Made by a program: the position numbers and the translations under genes
Part shown: piece after piece, positions 1-12,720 of the stretch
Numbering within the stretch: position 1 is the first letter of the stretch
Layout of the letters: each line of letters opens with the position of its first letter
From: Symbiodinium sp. CCMP2592
Taxonomy: Eukaryota; Sar; Dinophyceae; Suessiales; Symbiodiniaceae
Reading direction: 5' to 3'
Length of the DNA: 64,000 bases
NCBI GenBank assembly: GCA_905221615.1
Contig: CAJNDT010003435.1
Location: 666,373 to 730,372, forward strand
Notes under the pieces: model-generated
Database searches by the model: none
What the model was told of the DNA's origin: nothing
What the model saw: the letters and a program-made list of their open reading frames with translations, nothing else

Positions 1-1
1 G

Positions 2-175
2 GTGATGATTCATCATCACCATCATCGTCATCTGCATCATCATCAGCACCGTCATCATTACCAGCATCAACATCATCATCGTCGTCATCATCGGCGTCGT
101 CATCATCATCATCATCATCACCATCACGGCGATGATGGTCGTTGTGACGGTCTTGGTGGTGGTGATCATGATGAC
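2..175 (+). repeat. (CAT)n-type trinucleotide microsatellite
   Basis: Interrupted CAT/CGT trinucleotides. All three forward frames give low-complexity peptides (His-rich in one), so the open frame here is a by-product of the repeat. Confidence 0.9.
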
Positions 176-382
176 AATGAGGATCTGAACTGACGATTGC
201 CTCAGCAATATATTCTGTTGAGGATAGCTGTCGCCTATTGCCTCAATGCCATCTCCAATCTCTTCTTCGCATTAGCACGGTGTGCTGCGCAAAGAACCAT
301 CACCGTCAACGTATTGGGCCCGGGGCTCCCCCTAAAGCCCATAGAGCATCGAATCGGTAAAGCTGACCCTGAACCCTGCTTG

Positions 383-490
383 GAGGCTCATGGGACTTAG
401 TATGTAGGGTTGTAGGTAACTAAATTGGGTAATAGTGAGTATAACTGCAGTTACTTTACTTATAGCCCTACTTACTAAGTCCCATGATCC
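383..490. repeat. Short palindromic element, family D (copy 1)
   Basis: Left arm GGCTCATGGGACTTAGTA is mirrored by the right arm TACTTACTAAGTCCCATGAT about 90 bp away. The interior is AT-rich. The same arms recur at 13,203-13,326 and 27,597-27,719, and a single right-half arm lies near 27,000-27,045. Size and structure fit a non-autonomous MITE or foldback element. Confidence 0.6.
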
Positions 491-1147
491 TTTAAGTAAA
501 CCACAAACCCTAAGTCCTCAGCCTAAAACTCCAAACCCTAAGCCCCAAACCCCGTCTAGATCCCTTTAAGGAACCCTTTAAAGGAACCCTGCGTCCTCAG
601 CCTAAACCTGGGGAACCCTGGCGAAGCCCTGAACGTCCTCATGGCTTGTTAGGCCTGCAGCGATGTGCGGGTGCATGATTGCATCCTTGCAAGAGGCCTC
701 GGTTGGTTTTAGGGCTGAGGGTTCAGGGGCCTCTTGGGGTTCAGGGTTTGGGGCCTCTTGGGGTTTAGGGTTCAGGGTTTAGGGGGGTTTCAGGGTTTAG
801 GGTTGGTTTAGGAGCCTCTTGCTGGGGGTTTCTTGTGACATCTCGTGACGGGACGCGCCTTTTCTGGGGCGGCCCACCACCCGGCATCACCTTTCGGGAT
901 TCAGGCTGTCGTAAACAGAATATAGGGGCCCGAATAGTTGGAACAGGGTTTGGGGGTCCATTTTATGCTATGATTAGCTATTGGTAAATATTTAGGCCCC
1001 TAGCGCCAAAACAAGCGCGAAGGGTTTGTTTAGAAGATCAGTTAGTATGTCCTGTTACTCTCTCATGTGCAAGGGCTGCACCTCAGCTCCTTTCGGATAT
1101 TCGGACTTCCAGCACCAAGAATTTCCGCTTCATGGTCCAGGTCCCGG

Positions 1148-1390
1148 CTCAGGGTTTAGGGTTTAGGGGTTTAGGGTTGAGGGTTTAGGGTTTAGGGCTG
1201 AAGGTTTAGGGTTTAGGGTTGAGGGTTTAGGGTTTAGGGTTGAGGGTTTAGGGTTTAGGGTTCAGGGTTTAGGGTTTAGAGTTCAGGATTTAGGGTTTAG
1301 GGTTCAGGGTTTAGGGTTCAGGGTTCAGGGTTTAGGGTTAAGGGTTCAGGGTTTAGGGTTTAGGGTTCAGGGTTTAGGGTTTAGGGCTGA
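1148..1390 (+). repeat. Interstitial telomere-like array, TTTAGGG with TTCAGGG/TTGAGGG variants
   Basis: About 30 near-contiguous heptamers, TTTAGGG alternating with variants that carry one C or G. The degeneracy shows an old interstitial array, not an active chromosome end. Confidence 0.85.
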
Positions 1391-2217
1391 GGCCTTTCAT
1401 CCTACAAACTTCGCAACGCGTGAATTTCCTGAAACTCTTCAGTGCGTACACAGCCCCAACACGGCAAAAATCCTGCACAATAAACGCGAACATACTCAAC
1501 AGTTCGGAACCTTGAATGCAACTTTTAACCGTAAACCATAAGCTTACCCCCTAAACCCTAAACCCTAAGCCCTATCACCTTACTTCGGCACATGCTGCAC
1601 ACGAAGGCATCTCGATGCTCCTCCGACAATGCAGTGGGTCAATCTTTCGGTGGGTGTCCTATAGGGATCAAAATAGTTACCAATACTATTTTGGGGAGGT
1701 CCTTTTTTGCATATAGTATAATGGGGAAAGCCATATTTTAATTAAGGGCTCTGGATTATCGGTTCTCTTGCACGTCTGGCCTGGTTCATCTGTACGCTGG
1801 TCTTTTTTCTGATGTTTGCAGCTTTTCCCGTTGCCGTCGTGGTTGCTGCTGCTGTTTCCGGCAAGTCATCGTCGTTGTCGTCGTCGTGGTCGTTGATGAT
1901 CTTTCTGTTGTTGCTTGTTGTTTATCTTTGGGTAATATGGATCCTGCAGAAGTCGCAAAGTTCCCTCACAGTCCGGATATGATTATGCCCCCCCCCCCCC
2001 CGCCGCGCCTCAAAAACAAACATAAAGCCTAAACCCCAACACGCATACCGTGTGGTCTACGACTCCTATTTTCGGGGTTCCTGTACTTGTACTGACGTAG
2101 TCTAATACTATAATATCCCCCCAACATTTCTGGGTGCAGGATTTTTCTACCACAAGCGGTTTTTCTCTGCATGCTGTCGGTGAGATGACTCTGAAGGATT
2201 TAGGAACCCTGAAGCCT

Positions 2218-2360
2218 GAACCCCTAAACCCCTAAACCCCTAAACCCTAAACACTAAGCCCCTAAACCCCTAAACCCTAAACCCCTAAACCCTAAACCCT
2301 AAACCCCTAAACCCTAAACCCCTAAACCCTAAGCCCCTAAACCCCTAAACCCTAAAGCCG
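2218..2360 (-). repeat. Interstitial CCCTAAA array
   Basis: Runs of CCCTAAA and CCCCTAAA on the + strand, that is, telomere repeats in the opposite orientation to the 1.1 kb array. Confidence 0.8.
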
Positions 2361-3522
2361 ATAAGCCCCAAAACCCATCTAAACCCTAAGCCTACATCCC
2401 TAAAGCCCGAAACCCCACAACCCTTTCAAATCATAGAGCCCTGAGAATAATCCGTAGAGAAGCCTTTCATGATCCCCATGTCCTTAATGCCGTAACCTCT
2501 CTAGAAGAAGGCCCTAAACACATTTAAACCCGAAGCAAGTCTTGACACCCGAACACAGAACCATAATCCTTAATTCCTAAACCCTAAGCCTTAAAACCCC
2601 AACCCCTAACCCTAAACCCCAAACCCTAAACAGCCCTATACGCTCTAAACCCCAAAACGCCAAAGCCAAAAATCCTAAACCCTAGGCCCTAAACACCCTC
2701 AGCGCCGAACCCTAAGCGGCTGCGTTGGAGGCCGCATCTTCTCCGCGATGCAGCAACAGAGGCACGGCAAGGATCTCGCAGAAGCTCCGAAGAAGGGTTC
2801 AGGCGTTGTATAGTGCAGGGGTTAGGGGTTTGAGGTTTTTTCACCAGAACCCGCAAGTCTACACACGAAACCCTAAGCCCCAAACCCGAAACGCCTGTAA
2901 ACCAAAGTTTAGGGTTTGGTTCTTCTCAAAAGGAAGCCAAAGAGCATGAGCCTGACAAGTCGTAAACCGTGTAGCCCTAAACCCAGAACCTTAAACCGTC
3001 CCAAACCCGGAGCCATAAACCCCAACAAACCCAAATCCCAAGCTCCAAAGCCTTAAGCCCACAAAACCGGAGACTCTAAATCCGAAACCCTAGAGTAACC
3101 CTTCTGGGAACCCTTATAGTAACCCCTATACACCCCTTTAAAATGATCCCCGAAGCCCCTAAATCCGAATTCCCCCCTTGCCCCTTGCTGCGAGGCCAAA
3201 GAGAAACAGACGCTCGAGACTTGACGACCAGGGTTTAGGGTTTGTTTTTTTTTGAATAGGGGTTTCAGGGTTTAGGGGTTTAGGGGTTTAGGGTTTGTTT
3301 ATCAGTTTTTAGGGTTTAGGGGTTTCAGGGTTTAGGGTTTCAAGTTTTATGGCGTGTGGGGTTCCCAGGGCTTCGGCTCCCGAATGGAAAGGCAACGCCT
3401 CCAGCGAAGACCCCAGAGTACTGGATTGTGATTGTGAACCCACCTGTGTTACCATGATGAGGTGAGCCCATGATGGGACGTGGTCTGTGAGTGTATGTCG
3501 TGTGTAAGTGTATGCGTGTGTG

Positions 3523-3559
3523 TCTGTGTGCCTGCCTGCCTGCCTGCCTGCCTGTCTGC

Positions 3560-3596
<37 letters not shown>

Positions 3597-3645
3597 GGTC
3601 TGTCTGCCTATCTGTCTGTCTAGCTGTCTGTCTGTCTACGCACAA
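3523..3645 (+). repeat. (TGCC)n/(TCTG)n tetranucleotide repeat
   Basis: Five TGCC units grade into TCTG units with occasional substitutions. Open frames on both strands here (Cys/Leu/Val-rich one way, Thr/Asp/Arg/Gln-rich the other) are translations of the repeat. Confidence 0.9.
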
Positions 3646-4644
3646 TCAAGCAATCTATCTATTATCCCTATCTGCATCGCTGTCTAGTCAACTCTAGTCA
3701 CTCTAGTCCAGACAGACCGGAAAAAACTTGAAGCCCTAAGCCCCCAACGAGCAAGACCCGACCACCCGCCGCCCTGCAACACTCGTGATGAGGTGCTTCC
3801 CGAAGCATGTTCTGCAGCCTCAACTGTCGGGATCTAAGCACCACTCGCTGAGGGCTTCATTTCTTGCTTGTGGTTTGGTGTCGGGGGCCTTGGCCCTATT
3901 CTAATTACCGGCCGCAACATTACATCGTCGGCGAAGGCGTGTATGTGGCTTGGGGTCTAACTGCGGTTCTCGTTGTCTTGCAGAGGTACATAGACATACC
4001 GCTTGTAGCCGAGTTTGACACATAGGCACTGCGAGTGTACATGTATCCTCAATCTTGCTCTGGATCTCTCCATCTCTGCAGAATCATGCATGCATGCATC
4101 GCCCAAACGTATACCGTGCAGGGCTGTAAGGTTTGGGAGTTTCATGACTTGATGCTCGCAGCAGACTTTTGCGCACACACAGCCGGAATCAGAAGAGAAT
4201 ATTAGAGGCGCTAAATCAGACTTTAGATCAATCTACATAGAAGGATCCTGAATGCAAGGACACTTCCCCTGCTCACTGCCAGCAATAATAAAGAAGCCCT
4301 ACTTATCTGACACCCGTAGACAGCACTGAAGCCGACGCCTGAAACTTGGCATGTGTTGAAGGCACGGAAGTCTTCCGATTCCTCAAACTCTCCACAGGCT
4401 GCCAGTCCAGTGTTGCGGGGAGGTTCATTCAGGGGCCATATTAGTTAGAATATGGTTGTTGGGTGGAATCTCGTAGACTCTGTAGACTCAAACCAGGAGT
4501 ATGAGGGGACATCACCATACTCCAGAACCACATTCTTACCACAGAATGAAGGCTGCGATATTGATCCTCAAACGGTTCCCGAGTTCAGCGGTAAAGGCTC
4601 TTCCGATCCTTCTTCACATTTTGATGCCTAGCACCTACAGTAGA

Positions 4645-4742
4645 AGCCCAAAAGTTGGAAACCCCGTAGCCTCAATCCTTAATTAAGAGTAATGTACAGG
4701 TAATCCAAGCACTATTTGGCCTTGATCTGGTTTCCAACTTTG
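4645..4742. repeat. Short palindromic element, family E (copy 1)
   Basis: Arms AAAGTTGGAAACC and GGTTTCCAACTTT flank an AT-rich centre. Related arms occur at 13,569-13,652 and 21,291-21,383. Confidence 0.5.
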
Positions 4743-4893
4743 TGGAGTTTACTGTAAACCCTACACCACCGAAACAAAGCAAGACTGATGTAGAGGTCCT
4801 TGGCCTGTAGCTTTGCATTGTCTAGGGTTGTAGGATTCTTTAGGGTTTTAAATTCAGGGTGATAGAGTTATTACAGGTGATATTCGGTAGGGT

Positions 4894-5000
4894 CTACCTT
4901 CACCCTGAATACCCTACTTTTTAGGGTTCCTCGTTATGATTTCTTTTATGATTTCTTTATATAAGTGCTTAAACATATAGGTTCTTCGGGGTTAAGGTAG
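4894..5000. repeat. Short palindromic element, family G (copy 1)
   Basis: Starts CTACCTTCACCCTGAATACC and ends with GGTTCTTCGGGGTTAAGGTAG, an imperfect inverted arm. Two further copies lie at 22,212-22,300 (opposite orientation) and 27,796-27,890. Confidence 0.5.
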
Positions 5001-7423
5001 AGCATTAATGTTTCGGATTTAGGGTTGCTTTCGGGTTTAAGGGCCAGGGTTTTTGCGCGTCGCATGCGCAGGAACCTAAGCTTCCGCCTTCCGTGAGAGC
5101 GGCGACAACTAATATAGTAATATAGGGGCTTAAGCTCTTAAATAGTCGGCAATACCGATTTGCGGGTTCCTTTTTGCAATTATAGTATAATGGGCCCCGA
5201 AACCCTACATTACCAAATTCTCGGGCGTCCGGAGCCTCTATTACTGGAGAAACATTCAACAACTGCACCCCTGCACCTTGAACATCTACGACAGGCACCT
5301 TAATGACTACCACGACTATTCTGGGAGTTCATTATTATAATTATAGAATAATGGGCCCCCAAAACTCTATTCCTTAGGGCCCCTCAATTATAGTATGCCT
5401 ATAGATCCCTTGTAGCAACCCTTATAGCCTTATAGACCCCTTCAAAGGAACCCTACTCTAATTACATTAACTTATTGTAAGTACTCTTATAGATCCCATG
5501 TAGCAGCCCTTATAGACCCCTTCAAAGAAAGCCTACTCTAATTAACACTAAACCCTTCCTAATCCCTAAACCCTAAGCCCTAAACCCTAAGCACTTTAAA
5601 AAACCCTAAACCCTTCACCGTAATGAGCATCTCGGAAGCAGGCGTCGCAGGCACCGCCTTCGTCTCTTGGTTTGCAAGCAAGGACTTAGGGGTACTTAGA
5701 AATATTTTTTAATTTTTGGTTGATATAATCCCTAAGAAACAGCTAAAATTATATTTTTGCTAGGGTTCTAAGTTCGGTAAAGTATGGGGGGGGGGGGGGG
5801 GAAGGTTCAAGAAAATTTGGCTCCTTCTTTGGGGGGGGTCTCCTATGCCCTAAATGAACCCTAAAGCTTGTAAGCCCTAAACCTTAAACCTTAAAACCTA
5901 AAGCTTAAACCCGAAAACCTAAAGCTTAAACCCTAAACCCTAAAGCTTAAACACTAGGCCCCAAAGCTTGAACCCTAAACCCTAAACCTCTACTATCTAC
6001 TGTCTCGTGAGAGTTTCCTGCCTTCCGGAAGGCCTAAGCCCGGAAAAAAGTCCAACAAACCGTGAAACCCTCAAGCCTTGCCTGAATTCGATAAGGCCGA
6101 CGTTCCTCAAAGCGACCTAGATGTAGTCTCCAATCTAGCTCCAGTTTTTGGGGTGAGCCGAGCTTTTCAGTTAGTTACCAGTAGCGCCCCACAACAGCGG
6201 AACGCAATTCGCAAGAACCCTAAACCGGCTACATGGATTTTAGGGCGCCGGGTTGGAGCACTTCCTGGTTACCCGGTCTTTGTTCAGAGCCTGGCCCCTA
6301 GGGTTTAGGGTTTAGGGTGCGGACCTGAATTAGGTTAGTTTAAGCGCTTGCTCCGTAACTTCCCGGGCTGGTTGCTCACGGCTTTCCCTCGGTTTGGGGC
6401 GGAGGTGTTCAGAAAGACTGGGTTCTTGTTAAGGAACTTAGTTTAAGTTACCAGAATGGGGATCTACAGTAAACAATCTGGTTTCCTTATAATGGTAACT
6501 TACATTAAATCTTGAATTTGAGCCCAGAAGAAGAGCTGGAGCTGTCTTCGTTTTCATGTCCCCGATGTTTTCGGCCTCTTTGGGTTTCAGGGTTTCGGGT
6601 TTGGCAGGTACAGGATACCTCCGGAGAAGCGTGCGGCCAAGTCGGTGTTTGTGTTGATGTACGGCGCAGGGTTTTGCATGCTGGGGACGATTTGTTTTGC
6701 AATGCCTTTAGTGCAGCTCCGACCACGTACCTACTACGCCGGCACAGACCAGTGCCGCTCTTGCAACAGCAGTACCGGCCACGATATATACCTCGATGCA
6801 TGCCTCTCACGACGTCCTACACCCTCGCGCTGCATACCCATCCTAAACCCTTAAACCCAAACCCAATAACGGCAAACCGACCGGCCATGTTGCTATCTGG
6901 TTTCGCAAAATTCCTGTTTTCGAACCGTCCAGATGGTGGCTTCTCGTCTTGCCGGACATATTCCAGGTATGCTCATATTAGGGTTTGCTGTAATGATTGG
7001 TATTATGTGTTCCAGTTCCAGAGCTTCATGACGCGTCATGACTAGAACTGAGTCTGTTGAGAATGCCGGAGCCTGCTTGCGTCTCTTAGATTGGGGTCCC
7101 ACCTTGTCTTAGTCTTGTTTCGATCGCTAGCAAGTTGCAAGGCTTCCGTGTATGATGCTTCCTGGATGAAGTTTTGACAACTCATTTGGGATATTTGTTT
7201 AGTTCCCACTCTATAAACCCTAAACCCTACAACCCCTAAACCCTAAATCGTACATCCCAAACCCTAAGGCCTTATTGCTTAATATAGAGCTCCAGAAACA
7301 GCTTTGATGGGGACTGCTGAAATCAACACCTAGTCCAAGGGTTGGAGGCCGGGACTTGCCTTGAAGGAGGACTGTTTTAAGGTTTAGGGCTTATAGTGTT
7401 TTTCAGGGTTGATAGGGTTTATG

Positions 7424-7528
7424 TGGGAGTTTCCGAAGATTAGGGGTACCTTGTTTTGGGGTCCTGATAACAAGGATCCTATTATTTGGTGTACTATGTT
7501 TGGGTCCCCACTTGTTCGGAAACTCCCA
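7424..7528. repeat. Short palindromic element, family A (copy 1)
   Basis: Arms TGGGAGTTTCCGAAGAT and TTCGGAAACTCCCA bracket a centre with GGATCC and TTATTTGG. This is the most frequent palindrome family in the window, with six full copies and several single arms. Confidence 0.65.
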
Positions 7529-8014
7529 TGTAGGGTTTGTAGGGTTTAGGGCCTTTAGGGATTCAGGTTTTAGGATGTAAGGTTTAGGGTTTATAGGGTT
7601 TCGGGTCAGGGGTTTAGGAGTTTAGGATTTAGGAGGTAAGCTTTATAGGGCTCAGGGGTTATAGGGTTTAGGCTTTAGGTTTTCCTGTGCAACACTTCTG
7701 GCAGCCTGCTGTTCTGGACACGGTTCAGCAGCATAGTGACGGTGGCCGCGGCGAGATTCAGTAGATTGCTTGTGCGTCAGGGGAAATGACGGACGACCGA
7801 CTATAGGGCTGTTCCTTACACAAGGTTCAATCATCCGCAGCCCTGAAAATGATCTCTAGACCTTGAACCCCAAACCCCTGATCCCCTAAACCCTAGACCC
7901 CTGCACCCCTAAACCCCTAAACCCTAAACCACAGCAAGTCACCTTCGCGTGCCTGAGGTCAGCAGGCCGCCCTGACGCTGCAGGGAGAAAAGAGGCTGGT
8001 TGGCTTGTGTCATA

Positions 8015-8118
8015 TTGGTGGTTGTCAAAATTAAAGTCCTTTTTTGGGTCCCTAGTATAATACGGCACCTAATATTTAGGGTACCCGAAAAGGGACCTTA
8101 ATTTTGACAACTACCCAT
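8015..8118. repeat. Short palindromic element, family B (copy 1)
   Basis: Arms TGGTTGTCAAAATTAA and TTAATTTTGACAACTACCCA flank an interior with TATAATACGGCACC. Copies 2 and 3 lie at 22,914-23,023 and 23,263-23,370. Confidence 0.65.
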
Positions 8119-9574
8119 AATATAGGTTTAGGATTAGGGTTTTAGGGTTTAGGATTTAGGATTTAGGGCTTATGGTTGGCTTGTGTCAGAGAGAAGCCTT
8201 ACCAATCTTGCTCCTGAGGTTTCGGTTGTTTGTTGTTTTTTGTAACCCCAAAGCCCATTCAAGTGATTAAGGCCGCTAGATTGCATTTTTGTCTGCATCA
8301 TGTTGCTTAGGAAGTCCGCCATCTGTCTGGATTTTACGATCCGTACTCTGCTCGACTGCTATATTTTTCGATGCTGAGGGCCACCACCAAAATCGGGATG
8401 GTGAGAATGTTGATCTGGATGTAATGTCAACGATGCTTATGAGCTTTGACCCTGATCCGCGCAGAGTGATTCTGAACATGGCGTGCTAATGAGATTTCTG
8501 TTGATGAGACGAAGATGCCGATGGTGCTGAGTTGAAGGCTGCGATGCTCCTGATGCAGATCATGATTGCCATGGCGACGATCATTCATGATGGCCATCAC
8601 ACGGGGTTTACGTGTCCGACCTGCACGGAAAGCTTCTCAGAAACGGCACGCAGACAACCTTGGCCAGACCTCAAGCAAATATGAGCAGAACTTCCTGTCC
8701 TGTCACCCTACCGTAAAACCCTGATGGGCGCGAGCCACGATGCAGGAGTCAACTGGCAAGCTGCACATCCACAGCATCTCCACCGATGAGGTCGACAGGG
8801 TTGCATTTGACTTTCGGGGTTGTTAGGCCGGTGTCTGTATCGAGTTTCAGCCCTAAGCCGCACTCAAGATCCGCTCTGAGCTGTTCTGTGTCTGCTGCTT
8901 CGTTACTTATTATAGATGAGAGCGGGCAAGGCGAAGAACTAAACGAAGGTGTTCATCCTTGATAGGTTGCATGGTCAGGTTCTCATCATACTTCTGGGTC
9001 TTAGCACACGTTTCTCGGCTCGAAGATTTTTGGAAACATGAGGTCAACATTAACATAGCTCAGCCATAAAAGAGATATGCACATGGAGTTTTTTAGGTCT
9101 GAGCGCGCCCCAAGATCTGGATTTGCAGGTACGCAGCATGCTTGTAGGGGTGGGTGTTTCACCGAGAGGGGTGCTACACCTTACGGACAGCCTCTTGCGA
9201 AGAGAAGAAACACTATTAAGGCCCAACATTACAGTGCCCTTATAGGTCCCTTAGAGTAACTCAAACACTATTAAGGCCCTACATTAAGGTACCCCTATAG
9301 ATCCCTTAGTAGCCCTCATAAGGAAGCCTTTACATTTAAGGCCCTACAGTATAGTACTCTTACAGATCCCTGAGAGTAACTCTCATAAGGAACCCTTTCA
9401 TTAAAGTACCCTTATGAGTCCATGAGAGTAGCCCTCATAAGGAACCCTAAACCCTAAACCCTAAACCCTAAACCCCCTAAACTGCGAGGATTGCGGGTCC
9501 TCCCCGGATGAAGACGAGGAGGAGGCCCTCCTGGAAGAGAGCCTACGGCATGCGTCGTGCGGGCGTGGGGTTGA

Positions 9575-9770
9575 GTGTTTGGCTAGGGCTTAGGGCTTAG
9601 GGCTTGGGGCTTAGGGCTTAGGGCTTAGGGCTTAGGGCTTAGGGCTTAGGGCTTAGGGTTTAGGGTTTAGGGCTTAGGGCTTAGGGCTTAGGGTTTAGGG
9701 CTTAGGGTTTAGGGTTTGGGGTTTAGGGTTTGGGGTTTAGGGTTTTGGGTTTAGGGTTTAGGTGGGAGGT
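9575..9770 (+). repeat. Variant telomere-like array dominated by TTAGGGC
   Basis: A run of about 25 heptamers in which the canonical T is replaced by C (TTAGGGC), grading into TTTAGGG and TTTGGGG at the right edge. The homogenised variant suggests local tandem amplification after the array became interstitial. Confidence 0.85.
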
Positions 9771-9981
9771 TGAGGGGTTGGTGGCAGGATCAGGGTATCC
9801 AGCTCGCCACTGCATTGGACAGTTTGGGCCCATGTGCTGAAGTTCAGGTTTTGCTGGCCAAGCCGAGGTGAACATGGAGCCAGACTTCACACCCCGAATC
9901 CGAACCCCCGAGCATTATATTCTGCATCTCTGGGAAGCCGCAAACCCGAGAACACCCTACAAAACCCCAAGTCCTGAATCC

Positions 9982-10088
9982 AGGATGCCCAGTAGTACCC
10001 TTATTCCCTTTTTGTAGTCCTAGGTTCCTTATAAAGGCACCCAATACCAAAAAGGGAGCCCTTTTGATTCCTAGGTTACTGGGCATCC
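9982..10088. repeat. Short palindromic element, family C (copy 1)
   Basis: Arms AGGATGCCCAGTAGTACCC and GTTACTGGGCATCC surround a centre with CCTTTTTGTAG and AAAAAGGG. Copies 2-4 lie at 17,348-17,450, 23,431-23,521 and 27,370-27,482. Confidence 0.65.
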
Positions 10089-10679
10089 CAGGAATCCTCA
10101 CCCCTGAACCCTTTTCCCTAAACGCTCAACCCTGAAGCATGTGCTCTGAACCCTAAACCCTAAAATCCCAAAACCCTAGAAGACCCAAAACCCTAAACCC
10201 TAGGCCCTTATCCCTAAACCCCTTAAGCGGACAAAGGGAGCCATTGCACTTAACAAAAAAGACACCCTGAAGCCTGAGCCCTTAACCCCCGGAGAGGATC
10301 TCAACATTTGCCCGATCTACTCGGCCGACGCGGCCGGAGGCTTTGGTGTCACAGGCATTTCAGGGCCCTGCGACTGACTTTATTTAGGGTTTAGGGTTAA
10401 GGTGTACGATTTAGAGTGCAGGTATTCGGTGATGGAAGCTTGTCCTGAATTGGCGAAGACATCGCGCTAAATGCGAAACTCCAAACTCCTAACACCCTAA
10501 AAAAATGAACCTAAACAAAACAGGGCTTGGGATTTAGTTGCAGCAAGGGGCTCGATTTCTTTAGTTTGGGCTGAGGAATGCAACGACCGCGATTGGTTTG
10601 CCTTCTGAGGTGGGTGAAGGCTCGAGGATGGTTTGTGGACTGTGAGGCCCGGTGGCTCTATGTAGTAGATGTACCATCA

Positions 10680-10985
10680 ACAGCACCAATGCCATCATTC
10701 ACACCATCATCATCATCATCGTCATCATTATCATCATCATCATCATCGCCAGCATCACAATCTTGATCATCACCACAAAAATTATCACCACGACAGTCAT
10801 GATGATGCTCATCATCATCCTCATCATCGTGCTCATGACCGCCAGTTTCGTCTTCTTCGTCACCACGAACACGTCACTTCGACCATCATCACCGTGATGA
10901 TAATGTTCTTCATCATCGGCAACAGCCATCCGCTTACCAGCTTAGCCGGCATCATCGTCATCAGCATCATCATCATCACCAGCAG
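10680..10985 (+). repeat. (CAT)n trinucleotide microsatellite
   Basis: Interrupted CAT trinucleotides. The forward frames are Ser-, Ile- or His-rich and the reverse is Met-rich, so none is treated as coding. Confidence 0.9.
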
Positions 10986-11324
10986 CAGAACATCGCTTCA
11001 TCCTCCTGATGCCGCTCATGCTCATGCCGTAGCCTCGTGCCCTGATCCTGCTCCGCTTCATACCGCAAAACATCGGGGTCTATCACTGACATTTTTGTGT
11101 CCTGTTTCCTGTCTTGCCAGGTCCGTAGTGTGCATGCGAATTTAACCGTTCTTTCTGTTTATTGCCATATAACTTTCACGTGTCATTAGCCACAGTATTT
11201 CTGTTTGGGTATATATAGCTTCGAGGAGTGATTCCCGATACGATGCCTGCTAATTTAATGATGATACTAAGAACAGTGAAAATTGTACTACTTTTGCGAA
11301 TAACAATAATACTAGTGATACCCC

Positions 11325-11404
11325 TTCTCCTCCTCCTCGTCCTCCTCCCGCTCCTGCTCCTACTACTACCGCTCCTACTACTGTTACTCCTACCACTACG
11401 ACTA

Positions 11405-11436
<32 letters not shown>

Positions 11437-11712
11437 ACTGCTACTTTTGCTACTACTGCTGCTACTACTACTACTACTACTGCTGCTACTGCTACTGCTA
11501 CTGCTACTGCTACTGCTACTGCTACTGCTACTGCTACTGCTACTGCTAGTACTACTAACTACTACTGCTACCGCTACTGCTGCTGCTGCTGCTGCTACTG
11601 ATGCTGCTGCTGCTACTGCTACTGCTACTCCTACTCCTCCTACTCCCTCTCCTACGCTACTCCTACTGCTACTGCTACTGCTACTGCTACTGCTACTGCT
11701 TCTGCTGCTATT
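11325..11712 (+). repeat. (TAC/TGC)n compound trinucleotide repeat
   Basis: About 390 bp of CTACTG and CTGCTG units with blocks of CTACTA. One forward frame is nearly pure Leu, another Ala/Thr, and the reverse frame is nearly pure Ser. Open frames spanning it on both strands are therefore artefacts of a stop-free repeat. Confidence 0.9.
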
Positions 11713-12170
11713 ACTGCGAATAACAATAGCAAGAACAATCATAAGAATGATAAGAAGAATAGTGATAGTGACAAAGAGAACTCATGATTACTAACTGCAA
11801 GAAGAATTATCAGAATAAATCAGACGAAGAAGACGAAGAAGACTAATAAAGAGAGCTCATTAATGCTATCGCGATAGCACTGAACGGCCCAGGCCTTACC
11901 ATCTATCGGCTCGGCCAAGCACGGAGAGGGTGCATGCAGGCAGACATCCAGAAGCCTACCAGAACCTACTTTTCGTAAGGACCCTACAAACCCCATATTA
12001 GGGTTAGAATAAGAACCTACAGAGAAGTAGGGCGTAGTAGGGGCAGGTAGACGCCTACAAACCCACGAACCCCCAGACCTGAACCCCTGAACCCTTACAC
12101 CGCCAAGCACGAATCCGAATCCGTAAATGCCATAGTTCCAGACCAGGGTTTCAGGGATAGGTCGGAGATT

Positions 12171-12274
12171 TGGGAGTTTCCGATAAATATGAGTACCTTA
12201 GTTTGGTGTCCATATAATCAGGATCCTAATATTTAAGGTACTATGTTAGGATCCCCTATTTTCGGAAACTCCCA
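12171..12274. repeat. Short palindromic element, family A (copy 2)
   Basis: Arms TGGGAGTTTCCGATAAAT and TTTTCGGAAACTCCCA, with GGATCC near the centre as in copy 1. Confidence 0.65.
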
Positions 12275-12597
12275 TTTGTCGTGTCTTGGAAACACCAGTG
12301 GGACAAGAAACTCTTGTTCCCTTGGTGTCAGAACTCCAGACTGCTTCATCCGCAGTTCAGCTCAGGGCTTCTGGAAGTGTAGTCGGCGTGTGATTTTACC
12401 AGGTGCTGCCAGCAACTTTTGCCAGACTCGCTTATCTTTGCTTCGCCTGTTGTTTCGAGGGCGTTTCGGAATTTGTTGTTCGGGGCTTCGACAGCATCCA
12501 TCGAAAGCAGCAGCGCCCTGCAAATAATGAGAAGAAAGAAGCCTGTGCACCCCCGACGACACCAGCAGAGCTTGAAAGGATATGCGTTGCTAGCATA

Positions 12598-12720
12598 CCC
12601 AGACGCCCGGGAGGATCCCAAAAGTAGATCCCTTAATGGGGGTTCCTATAAAGTACCCTTAGTCGTATAGGGCCCCAAATTAGGGGATCTACTTTCTAGA
12701 TCCTCCTGGGGGTCTGGGTA
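12598..12720. repeat. Short palindromic element, family K
   Basis: Left arm CCCAGACGCCCGGGAGGATC and an inner AAGTAGATCCC match, inverted, GGGGATCTACTTT and GATCCTCCTGGGGGTCTGGG at the right. The two arm blocks are separated by short mismatched spacers. Confidence 0.6.

Noticed and set aside
1-400. True chromosome end at base 1
   Set aside because: The first bases are a CAT microsatellite, not a telomere array, and heptamers nearby are degenerate and in both orientations.
10652-11145. His-, Ile-, Ser- and Met-rich frames in the CAT tracts (also at 2-193, 15,713-16,136, 18,711-19,415)
   Set aside because: Low-complexity translations of microsatellites in several frames at once; no unique protein sequence.
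11176-11794. 188-codon frames on both strands through the CTACTG repeat
   Set aside because: One reads nearly pure Ser and the other nearly pure Leu. Both exist only because the trinucleotide repeat has no stops.
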